Positions 49,843 through 61,248 of a stretch of DNA of 64,000 nucleotides are shown here, in pieces; within the stretch, counting starts at the first letter, position 1, and each line of letters starts with the position of its first letter. This DNA comes from Bettongia penicillata ogilbyi (taxonomy: Eukaryota; Chordata; Mammalia; Diprotodontia; Potoroidae). Below the pieces are notes generated by a model. That model had not been told where the DNA came from. It was given only the letters and a program-made list of their open reading frames with translations, and ran no database searches. A program made the translations under genes and the position numbers. The stretch lies in NCBI GenBank assembly GCA_023548195.1, contig JAJHZJ010000808.1:6309389-6373388 (forward strand). Direction: 5' to 3'.

Positions 49843-50155
49843 GGGGCAGCTGGGGGGGCAGTGGAGAGAGCATCAGTGCAGGAGTCAGGAGGACCTGAGT
49901 TCAAATCTCATCGGAGACACTTGACACTCACTAGCTGTATGACCTTGGGCAAGTCACTTAACCCCAACTACCTCATCCTGAGTCATCTCCAGTCATCCTA
50001 ATGAACAACCACTGGATTCAGATGGCTCCGAAGAAGTGAGGCTGGTGACCTGCATAGCCCTCCCTCACTCAAAACAAAGTCAAGTGCAAGTCATGTCATC
50101 ATTTCTGCAATGGCATGGTCTTCTTTGGCAACAAAGGACGAACACACACACTTCG
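49843..50155 (+). mobile_element. Marsupial CORE-SINE, long subfamily
   Basis: Starts GGGGCAGCTGGGGGGGCAGT, has the shared core ACCTTGGGCAAGTCACTTAA, then a different 3' half including CAAGTGCAAGTCATGTCATC and GGCATGGTCTTCTTTGGCA before a CACACA end. The 3' half separates it from the subfamily at 42021-42270. Confidence 0.8.
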
Positions 50156-51381
50156 TAGAAGCAGGCAGGGATCCCAAGGTACTTCTCCAGTCTCACACTA
50201 AAGAAGGAAGTTTCCTGTGGAATATGAAACTCTGTAGTAAGCAGCTTTATGTACCAAGGACAGCTTCCTCAGAACTACAAAGAAAGAATGAGGTAATGGG
50301 TATGTGCTAACAGGGGAGGAATATTAGAAAGAGAGCTGAAGTTCTAGACTTCTAAAGCTGTTATTAACCAAGAGAGAAAGAGAAGGAAAATGCTTCAATT
50401 TCCCTAATGCGAATTAGAGGATAAGAGTGCTTCTTCTCTAAACTGTTAAGAGAGTTGATAGTTAATAAAGGATCTTAGAGAAAGATGTCGCTTGGAGGGC
50501 AGAAATCTTACTTATAAGTGTGAAAATGGCAAGTTTAATGCTTGTTTGTCTATTAAAAAATAATAATACAGTCCCCCTTCCTCTTTTTGTATACATACTC
50601 CAATCTCCAATTCAACAAAGCAAACCGGGAATTCGTTCTGCTCTAATGGCAACAGACTGCTTTCAAATTAAGCATATTGAGTTATATAACAGCAAGCAGT
50701 GCCCTCCTCAAGCCTTTTTATCTTCCATCAGCTGCCAAATTGCCAAACCCAAAAAAGTGACTAATATGCTTAAACCAGGCAAATAAAAAGATTCTTTTCT
50801 CTCATAATATAAATGCAAAGTCTTAGTCTGAAAGCAAAAATTCTTCAGATGTGAAATTCATAGAAAAATAATCTGTTGTCTAAACTTTTTCTATAGCTCT
50901 AAGCCTTACATCCTCCCATTTAGCTCCTGAAAAAAGTTTTGTCCACACCAGCTATATGTCCTGGTTTATGTTTGACTAAGCTTCTTTTGGAAACATCAGT
51001 TTCTGGAGTTAGAAACAATACTGTCAGAATCATGCTAAATATACTGCAGATTTTTTTTTCCTGGAAAACAGTGACCCTGTCAATTCATTGAAGTATGGCC
51101 CAAGGAAGACAAAAGAAAATACTTGTAACAGCCAAGCAGAATAATTTTATCTGCAACTGAGAGAGAAAAGAAATGCTTTGAGAATGAAAAGCAAGATATA
51201 TACTTAAATACTAGAATGTGTAAGTGCCAGACTACGGTGGCAGGCAACTGTCAGAGAAATGGGGCTGTTTTTCAGCCATAATACTAGATTGACAATTAGG
51301 GCTATAAAAGCAGCTGGACACTTCTCTGTAACGGTAGCCACTCACAGGACAATGTGTAAAACACCCCCACCGTCATCATTG

Positions 51382-51537
51382 TTATTATATTATATTATGT
51401 ATTATTATATAATATAATATATAATTATATATTTATATAATATAATTAATATAATACAATTATATATCTATTATATATAATATAATTATATATTATATAA
51501 TATATAATAATTATATGTATAATTATATATTATACTA
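51382..51537. repeat. AT-rich microsatellite
   Basis: About 155 bp of nearly pure A/T built from TATAT, ATTAT and AATATAAT motifs, with many overlapping palindromes. Likely polymorphic in length. Confidence 0.95.
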
Positions 51538-51549
51538 TGCTCCAGAGTT

Positions 51550-51850
51550 TTCTTTAAGTGAAAATTTTTATAGTTTTTTCAGTTACATGCAAAAACAATT
51601 TTTAACATTCATTTTTAAAATTTCTGAGTTCCAAATTCACTCCCTCCTTCCTTACAACCTCCTCCCCCATTGAGAAGGCAAATAATTTTATAAAAATAAC
51701 ATAAAAAAGTATATTTCAATCTGTATTCAGACTGTATCAGTTCTTTGCTTGGAGGTGGATAGCATATTTCATAACACTTCCTTTAGAATTGTCTGGGATC
51801 ACTGTATTGAAGACAGTTAAGCCATTCACAGTAGATGATCGTACAATAAA
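51550..51850. mobile_element. Marsupial-type repeat, probably L1 3'-region
   Basis: Contains AAAACAATTTTTAACATTCA, GAGTTCCAAATTCACTCC, GGAGGTGGATAGCATATTTC and CATTCACAGTAGATGATCG. I recall these stretches as a very common marsupial repeat, probably the 3' part of L1. Family name by memory only; recognition as a dispersed marsupial repeat is firmer. Confidence 0.6.
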
Positions 51851-51869
51851 TGCTTTAAGGTTTTCCAAG

Positions 51870-52022
51870 TGCTTTACAATTACTACCTCAGTTGATCCCC
51901 ACAAAATAGAGTGCTATTATGGCAGATAGCAGTTAAGTGATTTCCGGGAGTCATACAGCTATTAAGTACTGAGGCAGAATTTGAACTCAGGTCTTCCTGA
52001 CTCTAGGCCTAGCACTCTATTT
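51870..52022 (-). mobile_element. MIR/THER-like SINE, reverse
   Basis: Plus strand carries the complements of MIR core features: AGTCATACAGCTATTAAGTA, GAGGCAGAATTTGAACTCAG and CTAGCACTCTATTTCAT. Confidence 0.75.
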
Positions 52023-52039
52023 CATGAAGAAAAATCTGC

Positions 52040-52185
52040 AGTCTTGTGTTATTTTTTTTGGTCACATACAATACTTCATCTCCTGTCACCATGTCTCTGT
52101 GCTGATTTTCACCTCTGCCTGGAACATACCCTCTCTTCACCTTCACCTTCGCCTTCACCTTCTTAGAATCCCTAATTTCCTTCAA
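52040..52185 (+). mobile_element. L2 LINE fragment with CTTCAC tandem
   Basis: Resembles the L2 3' ORF end (TGCCTGGAACATACCCTC, then TTAGAATCCCTAATTTCCT), with a small (CTTCAC)n expansion at 52135-52162. It is interrupted at its 3' side by the A/T-rich tail of the LYPD1-like insertion. Confidence 0.65.
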
Positions 52186-52379
52186 AACTTTTTTTTTTTC
52201 TTTCTGGGATTTGCTTTTTTTTCTTTTTTACACTGCTCTTTCATTAAGGACACAAAGAGAAAAAAAGAACAGCAAGGTCCTGCTATATAAATGTTGCTTC
52301 AAAAGATAATCAAGGGGGTTGAGGGAGGACAGAGAGCCAAACAAACAAGGGTGGGAGGTGAGAGAAGCATCCTTCTATT
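52183..52379 (-). other. Putative 3' UTR and A-rich tail of the LYPD1-like copy
   Basis: Downstream of the LYPD1-like stop codon, about 140 nt of unassigned sequence is followed by interrupted A-runs on the minus strand (GTAAAAAAGAAAAAAAAGC, then AGAAAGAAAAAAAAAAG), consistent with a decayed poly-A tail inserted into L2 sequence. The flanks TTTTGAAGGAAAT (3') and TTTTGGGGGGAAAT (5', near 52715-52730) are a possible degenerate target duplication. Both inferences are weak. Confidence 0.5.
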
Positions 52380-52667
52380 TCAGCAGTGTACTGAGAAGAA
52401 GGCCAGTTTCAAGAGAAGAATGGTGGTGGGGAGCCCTGCCCTTGGCCTTGCAGCTGAGTTGCCCCTTTTCTTGGGCCGGGGCCCATTGCAGAGTGAGGAT
52501 TTACAGCAGCTGATACAGACTGAGTTCAATTTCCCTGGGGAGCAGAAGGATTGGTACCCAGCTGAGGCAATGAGGCAGGCAGCAGACGATGCACAGGATT
52601 TGCGATACAGAACTCCAGAACTTTGTTCCATTACTTCTTTCTGACATGTGTCTTGGACACTGACCAT
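52380..52667 (-). pseudogene. LYPD1-like retrocopy or last-exon copy, open frame
   Basis: The 95-codon frame matches the C-terminal two thirds of LYPD1 (Lynx2), a GPI-anchored Ly6/uPAR-family modulator of neuronal nicotinic receptors. Shared landmarks include VQD.CQKEVMEQS, YRKSCASSAACLIASAG, FCSPGKLNSVCISCC, SLCNGPRPKKRG and a hydrophobic tail ending in HC. Cysteines stand at codons 8, 25, 31, 43, 52, 55, 56, 61 and 95; CCKSSLCN is the LU-domain end signature. The signal peptide and first finger are missing: recognisable similarity starts at VSVQD, near where Ly6-family genes usually have their last coding intron. An A-rich stretch at 52186-52240 (poly-A on this strand) suggests retroposition, but a copied exon with flanking intron is also possible. 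No frameshift or premature stop is present. Expression and function are unknown. The overlapping plus-strand ORFs are shadows. Confidence 0.8.
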
Positions 52668-52742
52668 TCTATATGAGGGTTTTCTGATCTGTCCTCCTCT
52701 GCTGCTAGGGATTTCCCCCCAAAATTAATCTGCATTATATAT

Positions 52743-52862
52743 TTGTGTGTGTGCGTGCATGTATATACATGTACGTATATATTCACCTGTATGTACATAC
52801 AGATACATATGTATGTGTATACACACACACATACACACAGACATACGCACATTTATACATGT
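52743..52862. repeat. Alternating purine-pyrimidine imperfect palindrome (TG...CA)
   Basis: The tract begins TGTGTGTGTGCGTGCATG, passes through ATGTATATACATGTACG and TGTACATACAGATACATATG, and ends in ACACACACACATACACAC. The arms are roughly inverted, so both strands read TG-rich into CA-rich. It could form Z-DNA or a cruciform. The small ORFs on both strands are low-complexity artefacts. Confidence 0.9.
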
Positions 52863-53009
52863 GGACACTATCTCCCTGATAAGGCCCTTGAGGATGTTCT
52901 TTTATCTCAGCGTCTCCAAACCTAGCCTGTAGTACACAGGAGTTACCTAATCGTGCATATTGATTGGTTCATGCGCTATTGGGAAGCAACACATTCTAAT
53001 GAACCTTTC

Positions 53010-53260
53010 TTCAGTTTCCTTTCCATCTACCTTTTTTCATTCACACTACCAATTTCAGGCCCTAAGCACTCAACACCCTGACTATTGGAATAGACCGTCT
53101 TCCTCCGTTCTTGATCATTCCAATCAACCTTTGTATACCAACATCATCAACCTTCCTTAAATTCTACTTTCTGTCATGTCAAAAAGTTTCAAAGCCTCGC
53201 CATCACCTGGGAGATCCAGTTCAAAATTCATAAACCTGACATTCAACAAAATCAGCACTC
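53010..53260 (+). mobile_element. L2 LINE fragment
   Basis: Pyrimidine-rich plus-strand segment resembling the end of the L2 reverse-transcriptase ORF, including AAAGCCTCGCCATCACCTGG near 53190. Heavily decayed; boundaries approximate. Confidence 0.45.
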
Positions 53261-53900
53261 CGTAAATATTGGTTAGTATGACAACAAAGGGCTTTTTTTT
53301 AAAAACCAGATATACTTTCCTGGTTGAGTTTCATTTAGGCAAATATTAAAACTCAACGGATAATGTCAGAGAATCCAACAGCTTTTCCGTAGGAGAAGGT
53401 TTCCAAGGGTATTCGGAGATACATTAAAATCTGGCTTAGATTTTTCTTAATTTCTGAAGAAATTTTGATAATTGATAGATCATGTGGATAGCTCAAAACT
53501 GCCTTTAATGATGTCCCAGCATCTTCCACCCGGCAGAAGTAAACTTCAGACTACTACCCAGGAATCTTTATGAAAAAAGCCCTGGGGACCCCAGATAAAA
53601 CCATACACACGTATTTTATGGCATTCAATACTGTCAAAAGAGTTACAGAATTTATAGATGGTACTTAGGATAACACTGCTTTGAGGCTTTTAACTATATT
53701 AAAAACATTACCTTCCAAATATATTACCATTGTAAATCATTCTAATGTGAATTTAAATGTCATGCTGACAAATACTGAGACCCAGATTCCAGAACTGATA
53801 GTTCAAAGAGATAGTCTTTGAAATTGAATTATATTTAATTGGAATCATTTCTTCCCCAAATATGTGAGAAGCCTATAAAATGAGAAGTAATCATTCTTAC

Positions 53901-53946
53901 CTTGTGTCTGCTTCTTATTCACTGTATTGTCAGCCTTGTGCCGTTT
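53901..53946 (-). CDS. ATP8A1: ATP8A1 exon w3
   Basis: A 46-bp exon encoding residues 122-136, KRHKADNTVNKKQTQ, plus the first base of a valine codon. This basic segment follows M2 and enters the actuator domain. Acceptor is ATTTCAG, donor GTAAGA. Human has Ala for the Thr. The exon is too short for ORF finding and was identified by eye from the protein match and splice sites. Confidence 0.97.
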
Positions 53947-55579
53947 CTGAAATATAAAAAACAAAACATATATCATTATTAAAAATGGTAACTGTAGCAC
54001 TGCACATAACAAAAAAAAGTATTCAAGCCTAAAAAGGTTTAATTTGTTTTTCTCATACTAATGAGTATTTCTTAACTCCAGTTATCTAGGTTAATTAACA
54101 GACACAAGCCATGAGAAGGTGAGTGAATGTGGGCAGTAGTAGGGAAAACCAAAAATGGGCAACACAGGCAAGAATTTCAAAACTGAAAACAATAAACAAT
54201 AGTATACTTCTATAAGTTGGAATACATTCCTACAAAGGTAACCAGGAAAGTGAGAATAATGAAAAACATGCCATAGAGGATCAGCTGAAGGAACTGAAGG
54301 TGGAAGGGAAATGGGCAATGGAAGGGTAAGCCAGTTGCCTTCAAATATTTACAAGTTGTCATGTGGAAAAAGCAGATGATCCATTTGGCTCCAGAAAATG
54401 GGGACTGCACAAATAGGTAGAACATAAAGAGAGCCTAATTTTAACTCAATGTAAGTAGGGATTTTTCTAACAATTCAAACAAGCTGAAAATAAAATAGAC
54501 AGACTTGTTTGAATGAGCTCCCCATTAGAAAAAGATATTTAAACAATTGTTATGAAGGATGTTCATGATTCAAGAAGGGAATGTCTTGACAACTTCTAAG
54601 TCTCTTCCAACTCTAAGTTCCTAAGATATTTTTTCAGTTAAAACAAATATTTGGCCACCAGAAGCCTGTGTATTAGTACAACTTAACATGTTAATGTGTT
54701 AAAACTTAGTGGCCTAGGAAAATTTTGAATGAAAAATTATTTTATGTTAGGTGTATCATGAGAATTTTTTTTATGGTTTTTCCATAGGAAATATCATTCA
54801 GCTATGCTGGTCACATATTTCTTAATTGTGTCTTTGAAGAAATTAGTAAAGTGCTACAATTAATTATTATTAAGTACACAACAGGACTTTCTAATTATAC
54901 ATCACTCATAACACCTGCCTTTCCTACCCTGTTCCATATTCCCCCTTAGTTACAAGCCACTGATAGAAGACCTACTCTCAATGACCTATATTAAAACTAC
55001 TTCACACCTAATCAAAAGAGTGACTTAAGGATGGGAGAGAATTTTATATGATATTTAAAATGGAAGACAAAGAGTCTGTAGACTAGATTGGGAAAAGAAG
55101 TATGAAGGAAAATATATGGGTTAGAAAAAGGAAGTAGGTTTCAAAGGGGCCATTTGTAATTCAATTAGGCTCTGAGCCACAGGGATTCCCACACCTTCCC
55201 AATTAAAGCTTCTCTAAGTCAATCAAGTGCCCAGTCTTTGAACAGAAACTGTATATATTGTATTGCTTAGAGGGAAAAGTGTGGGCAGAGAGAGAAGTAG
55301 GGAGAGAGAGAAATGGATAGAGGGAAGAACTTGCGTAGGGGAACTGGCTTGCAATGTGAGCGTTCCCTGGATTGGTGATGAGGACCTTACTAAATCTTGC
55401 CTTCTGGTATCCTAACAGCAATGTTCCAAATAAATACTCTGATTTTGTCTTGAGAAAGAAAGTTTATTATATTTTGCGAACAAACTCTGGTGATACATAT
55501 ACATATTCATAACAACTGCCATAGGTATCACATTGACGTTAGAACACTGAAGATTTGATTTTCCATAATTCCATTAGAA

Positions 55580-55796
55580 CAGATCTTCTTAACTTGCAAT
55601 CCATGAAGTTGGATGGTAAAAAAAAAAACAAAACCCAAAAACCACATCTTTATTTTCGCTAAGCTCTAGGTGAAATTTAACATTTCATTTAATTATGAAT
55701 TTTTTTAAAACATATAATTCTGCTAAGGGAGCTCAAAGGCTTCACAAGATGGCCAAAGGGCTCCACAACCCACACAAAATAGCTTAAGAACTGCTG
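55580..55796. mobile_element. hAT (MER-like) MITE, degenerate
   Basis: The left end reads CAGATCTTCTTAACTTG; the right end, reverse-complemented, reads CAGCAGTTCTTAAGC. This imperfect TIR pair is of the CAG..GGTTCTTAA type seen in old mammalian hAT-Charlie derivatives. The element is about 217 bp and non-coding. Confidence 0.5.
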
Positions 55797-56559
55797 TCCT
55801 ACTAAAAGTATTGGTTAGGAATGCTAAGATCACTATACCGAATCATATAACTTTTAGCACAGTGCAACAGCTGCACAGTAAAACTGTGTGAAAGCACAGA
55901 ATGCAACTCTGGTGCAGAAATGTTTTCTAATCTAAAGACCAAAGTCTGATTTAGCTTACTCTAACAAGAGACTGAAAACAGATCGTGGCAATGCGACAGA
56001 GGCCAAAAACTTTCAGTCTTTCTAAGTATCAGAGAATCATGTACCTCTACAGATATCTTCTTATTGGAAAACAGGAGGGCTTCCCAAGGAGAGGATTTTG
56101 TAAACTCTGAAGTTCTACCTGTTGCAGTGTAACACACAAAAAGCGCTCAACCTGAAAATGGCTTCATTTGTGTGACCAAGGATTAGGAGGCATTAACATG
56201 CCTGGAACATAAAAGCACTCACTAGGAGAAGCCTAGTGTACAGTAATCCCATTTTCAGAGAATCAACAGTTGACATGCTAACAAGGAGTTTCAAATGTCT
56301 CAGTGGCAAATATGGTGATTATAACTCTTCTCATGTCTAGACAAAAATGGCTCTCAAGATGAAATGCATTTGTTACACACACAACTTTGAACTACTTTCC
56401 CACTCAAACTTTTTGCTTCCAACATTATTTATTCTGCAAATTATTCAAAATTTACTTTCCTCACTAAAGACAGTATAAAAAATATTAGCACTGAACAGAA
56501 TTATTATTTGCACCTAATAGACCTAGGAATTATTTTCAGAATTTCATCATCTATATTTT

Positions 56560-56820
56560 TAATTCAATTTTTTAAATTAACAAAAAATCTATTTTTTTCT
56601 CCCTCTCACCTCCGCCTCCCCATTGAAAAGAAAAGAAAAACATAACCTTTGCAGTAAATATTCTCAATAAGAATATCATAACAAATTCCTTCCTTGACCA
56701 TTTGACAAATTTAAATATCTCATTTTGTCCCAACTGGGTCCATCACCCACTCGTAAGGTGGTAAGCAGCATGTTTCATCATTGGTCCTCTGGTATAATGG
56801 TTGTCTACTCATGATTTTTA
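56560..56820. mobile_element. Probable marsupial L1-type repeat fragment
   Basis: Diverged copy of the same dispersed repeat as 51550-51850, recognised by the TTAAATTAACAAAAAATCT and CTCCGCCTCCCCATTGA stretches and a later CATGTTTCATCATTGGTCCT. I associate this sequence with marsupial L1 3' regions from memory; the family name is uncertain. Confidence 0.45.
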
Positions 56821-56934
56821 ATGAAGAATGGAAGGAGCAGAGGGAATGAGAAAAGAGATCTGGATTTGAGGCTTGCAGAAGGTACAAACATTTTAGGCTG
56901 TAAAATAATGTATGTGTTGTTCATTTTTAATCTT

Positions 56935-57168
56935 ATCTTACTCTTTGTGACCTACCCCATTTTGGGTTTTCTTGGCAAGGATCCTGGAAAGGATTGCCAT
57001 TTCCTTCTCCAGCTCATTTTACAGATGAGGAAACTGAGGCAAAAAGGGTTGAGTGACTTGGCCGGGGTCACAGAGCTAGTAAGTGCCTGAGACCAAATTT
57101 CAACTCAAGGTGAGTCTTCCTGACTCCAAGCACGGCACTCTATCCACTGCACAACCTAGTTGCCCTAG
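56935..57168 (-). mobile_element. Marsupial tRNA-type CORE-SINE
   Basis: Nearly full-length SINE in reverse orientation. The plus strand shows the complements of its hallmarks: CATTTTACAGATGAGGAAAC, GTCACAGAGCTAGTAAGTG, and GGCACTCTATCCACTG near the end. It is the same family as 12116-12367, 42021-42270 and 46027-46270. The dense presence of this family is the main evidence for a marsupial genome. Confidence 0.85.
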
Positions 57169-57764
57169 TATGTATACTAGGAATGTTTAGCACTCCATTT
57201 AGAAAAGAAAATGAGTAAAAACTAATTAAATTTTCTGCGTATGGTAAAAAGTAGATTCTTGAACAAGAACATCTATTTCCACCTTGTTCGTCGTGTGTGT
57301 TTTGTGAATTTAACTGAACTTTACCAGTAACAGAAAGAATAAAAAGGCTACTACTTTTCCCCACAGTGGGATAAAAAATGCAAAGTTTAAGGGATTTAGG
57401 ATGTAGATTCTGATTTATTCTACAGCTTTATCTATTATCCTTAAAGTTTATTTATGATTTTATTCCTGTTATGAGCACACAGTGTACAAATTTGCAGAAA
57501 AACTGAAAAAAAATAACCAGGGATAGCATGTCTTCCTAAAACATACCTATCTTCTCCAGTAAATAAGTAAACACTGCTCTGATACTACAGAAAAAAAATA
57601 CTTTCTATTTCTATTGTAGAATAAACTAAGTTTAAAGTTTTTTTTTTACCTTAAGCTAATTGCATTGGTACAATTGCCCTGAAATTCCTTGCTATCTAGC
57701 TAATCGCCAACATTTTAGATTTAATAATGCATTACCTTGTGTTAATCCTTGATTAAAATGTTTT

Positions 57765-57822
57765 TATATGTGATATATATGTATGTGTGTATATCTATAT
57801 CTGTCTAGATATAGATATATAA
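57765..57822. repeat. TA/TG microsatellite with inverted repeat
   Basis: Alternating TATATG then GTATGTGTGTATAT, followed by ATATCTATATC / GATATAGATAT, which form a short perfect hairpin around CTGTCTA. Confidence 0.85.
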
Positions 57823-59604
57823 TTAGTTATGGGTGGGGGAACTTCCTTCTCAATTTGGCACTTATGTTAATCTATTTCTATTTTCACCAAATGTATTGCA
57901 AAAAAGAAGACAAGTCTTCACTGATGAAAATTAACCAATTAAATTCAAACATTTAGTATGATAGGTACCGATCAACATAATGAAGTTTCTTGTGGCCTGA
58001 TATTTAGAAATAAGTCATTTGTTACTCAGACACAGAAATATAGCATTATATCACTTATATAAGTTCAAGGCATCAAGAATGACCAGGATCTATGGCATGA
58101 TAATATCCATGAAACTGTCAAACTGCTCTGCTTCAAATATTTTTGGTGTACAAATGTACTGTTATTGTAGTTTTAGTTTTACTGTTATTCTTAACAACAG
58201 CACTACTATTAGTCATCCTTTTATATTTCTTGAACATTTTCTTCTGGCATTAGATAGGATTTAATAATGTCAAGCACTAATGGTAATCTAATTATGTTTA
58301 AATTCATGTCTTTACTTTTTGTAACTCATTTGCACATGCATAATGTTCCTTGATGAACATCATGGGTTCAATACTGTCTACTATTGACTATATATCTACA
58401 ATACTTAAGGCAATATTCCTCCTTCGAGAGTATATAATTTGATACTGTTTCATGAACTACACCTTGGAAAATCATAACAGAAAGATCAGAAACCTGTGAC
58501 AGAAATGGATTCTTTAAAAGATAGAAACCAAAAAGGCAGAGTCATGAGCAGGCCCAGGCTGGCAGACGTGAACTTCAAGCACAAATTAAATGTCAGAGTT
58601 TTCCACATAAGAGGTAATTGATAAATGGTACTTGAATCTTCATGCATTGTGGAGATGAAGTGACATCAGTCTTTTTAGCTAATCAGAAAGACCATGTATC
58701 TTTGAGTGTGTGTGCATACACATATATACATTTCCAGACTTTCCAGATGTCTGAGACCAATACTGATGATTTAAAACTTCACTTGACCTATTAAAATTCA
58801 TGAGAACAAACCAAACTGAGATTCTCTGGCTCATCTTGGAGCTCTGAGTGATTGCCTGCTTGGGTCTCAGAGAGAAACAATATGAATTCTTGCCTAGAAA
58901 AATAATATCAATAGTAAAACAACTCAAAGAACGGCTTCACTGAATAGACAATGTCTCAGATTTTTTTTCCCTGAACCTCATCTTGTTGTCTCAGAGCTTG
59001 ATCAAAGCTGAATGAGAATCACCTCAAGAAAAAAATACCAAGGGAACATGACAAATGCAATCTCGGGTTGCTTCAAGTACGGTGGCTAAAGTAATGCTTG
59101 AAATGAAGAAAAAGATGCCTCTAACCTTGACTTTCCATCCTTTCCACTGCCTCACAGCAGCTGCAAAAATAGCAAATTGGCTTTTCAAAAAGAAAAAGAA
59201 AACTTAGAACTACTGAAATGAAAGAAAAAGGATCAAAGAAACTTAAGGAAGAAAAAACTGATCAGAGATATTTAATAAGGAAGATAACTTAAAGGTTATT
59301 AGCCCCATTCATGGAAGATAATGCCTGCATACTGAATTCCCCCAAGGTCAATGACTGCATTTCAGTTATTGGGTTATTTCTCTGCCAGATTATAAAAACC
59401 ATAGCTGGGTACTGCAACATTCTATAATGTTAATTCTGTGATGGTACTTTTATCCCATGGGAGTATAGTCCATATATTTTTAATCCACATAGGCATGTCA
59501 AACATCCTGTGGCAAAGTGTTACATAACAATACAACTTTCCTTCAAGACTAGAATATAAAATTACCATTAAATTGTACATCTGTTTAGAAAAACCTTGAC
59601 TTAC

Positions 59605-59703
59605 AACATCTTCAATGATTTCCTTAATAGCCGCCACCGCTAAGATGAACAGGAGAGGAACCAGCGTGGTATAGCGACCTGTTGGCGATACATCAGGTAT
59701 TTG
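59605..59703 (-). CDS. ATP8A1: ATP8A1 exon w2 (M1-M2)
   Basis: This 99-bp phase-0 exon encodes residues 89-121: [16 protein letters not shown] at the M1-M2 turn, then the hydrophobic M2 stretch [17 protein letters not shown]. Acceptor AAATAG follows a good pyrimidine tract; donor is GTAAGT. Human ATP8A1 has Ile where this ends in Val. The IPDVSP and AAIKE motifs are shared across class-1 P4-ATPases. Confidence 0.97.
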
Positions 59704-60758
59704 CTATTTAAAAAGAAGAGGGAAAAAAGTAATGAGAACCGGCCTTAGTTTTGTAATATTTTCATAACAGAACTTCATAGTGTCTCCTATGTTAGGGAAT
59801 ATTAATGGGCCCCATTTTCAAATACTTGGGGCCAGTTGTTTCAATTTTTTCTAACTAACAAATGGATAGAAGGGGGAGCCTATTAACAGGCTTTGTGGAG
59901 AAGTCTGGCATTTAAAGGGCACTTGATAAATTCCTGTATATGGATTACCTAATTAGTTGTCAGTGTGATAACAGCTAACCAAGAAGTTAGTTATGTGAAT
60001 GACAAAAGTATCTGTGACACTACTGATCTCTTTGCTATCTTTGCTAGTAATCTCATTAGCTTTCAGCAGGAATCAATCCAACTTGAGAATTTCTGATTAC
60101 AATTTCCTATGAATATCAGTTGAAAGGGTATGTATTCACATAAAACCAATCTAATAAATTAGCAAGCAAGGTTATAAATGAAATGGAATCACATATGACA
60201 GAAATCGGAAACAAAAATTTTGATAATTCATCTCTCTAATTCCAAGCCTGAGTATGAAATGTAATCCTATTCTTTACCAACACTTTCACTTCTTTGGTGG
60301 GAAAGATGGGTTAAAAAAGATAGTTTTTTTTTCAAAATGAAGAGAAATCAGTTGGTATCAGAACTCACAAAAGTCACTTTTAAGTAAAAAGAACCAGTAT
60401 ACCAAAAATGTATAATCTCTATCTCTTGGGTGCTATTGCACTTGAAGCAGTCTAATGAGAATGACCTAAATTATTCTGTGAATACCACTGCCATGAAAAG
60501 ATTCTTGCAACTTTTCTCATCTTTGATCATTTATCACCAATTTAACAAATGAGTAGGTGCATGATTCCAGTTTTAACCTTTAGTCATTTCAGTTGTTAAG
60601 CTGGAGAAGTCCAATTTTATGTTTAAAATATTTGGCACCTGCCCCATACACTTTAACATTTTATATTCTCAGATTTCATCTCAAGTGAATAGCACATTTC
60701 AGACATTACAAAATACACAGTTTTCAAAAAAGCATAGAATTTAACATATCCTAGAATT

Positions 60759-60961
60759 CAGGGGTGGGGATCCTGTGGCTTTGAAGCCACATGTGACCTT
60801 CTAGGTCCTTGGGTGCAATCTTTTGACTGAATTCAAGTTTTACATAGCAAATCTATTTATTAAGGGGATTTGTTTTGTGAAGTTTGGATTCAGTCAAAGG
60901 GCCACACTTGAGGACCTACCAGGCCACATGTGGCTTCAAGGTCAAAAATTCCCCACCCCTG
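60759..60961. mobile_element. hAT-like foldback MITE, copy 1
   Basis: A 203-bp element with perfect 12-bp terminal inverted repeats: CAGGGGTGGGGA at the left end, TCCCCACCCCTG at the right. The two halves are complementary over nearly the full length (GAAGCCACATGTG and CACATGTGGCTTC; ACTGAATTCAAG and TTGGATTCAGT), so it could fold into one long hairpin. It has no coding capacity. The 8-bp flanks do not match, consistent with age. Confidence 0.8.
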
Positions 60962-61248
60962 TAGATCAATGCCTTAAGCACTAATGTTGAGAGTACGAGA
61001 GGCAATTTGGCATAGTAGAGAATCATCCAATTTGGGGAGGTTCTGCCTCTGACACATAAATTATGTATCCCAAGGCAAATCCCTTAACTTTTCTATATCC
61101 AGGAAATTCTCTACCACCACAAACTGCAGAAGTATCACAGATCTGCATTAGTAAACAAATTTTTTCACACACACAGAATCAGTAATCTCCCTAATAAATG
61201 CTATCATTCAGTCAGCAATATTTCAATAGTGTTCACCCACCATGTGTA

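Larger units (their letters stand above)
41588..53900 (-). other. ATP8A1 intron between exons w3 and w4
   Basis: The largest intron here, 12.3 kb. It holds the LYPD1-like ORF, several SINEs, an L3 piece, a mariner MITE and AT-rich and CA-rich microsatellites, listed separately. No exon was found in the remaining unassigned parts (for example 42700-43900, 48300-49800 and 50160-51380). Confidence 0.9.
53947..59604 (-). other. ATP8A1 intron between exons w2 and w3
   Basis: About 5.7 kb. It contains a hAT-like element (55580-55796), a probable marsupial L1-type piece (56560-56820), a reverse-oriented SINE (56935-57168) and a TA-rich hairpin (57765-57822). In 57830-59600 and most of 53950-55570 I see only AT-rich unassigned DNA. 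Confidence 0.9.

Noticed and set aside
52291..52644. 117-codon plus-strand ORF in a GC-richer patch
   Set aside because: It is the antisense shadow of the LYPD1-like minus-strand frame, which matches a known protein; the plus frame matches nothing I know.
52631..52932. Cys/Val/Tyr/His-rich ORFs on both strands
   Set aside because: Translated TG/CA microsatellite.
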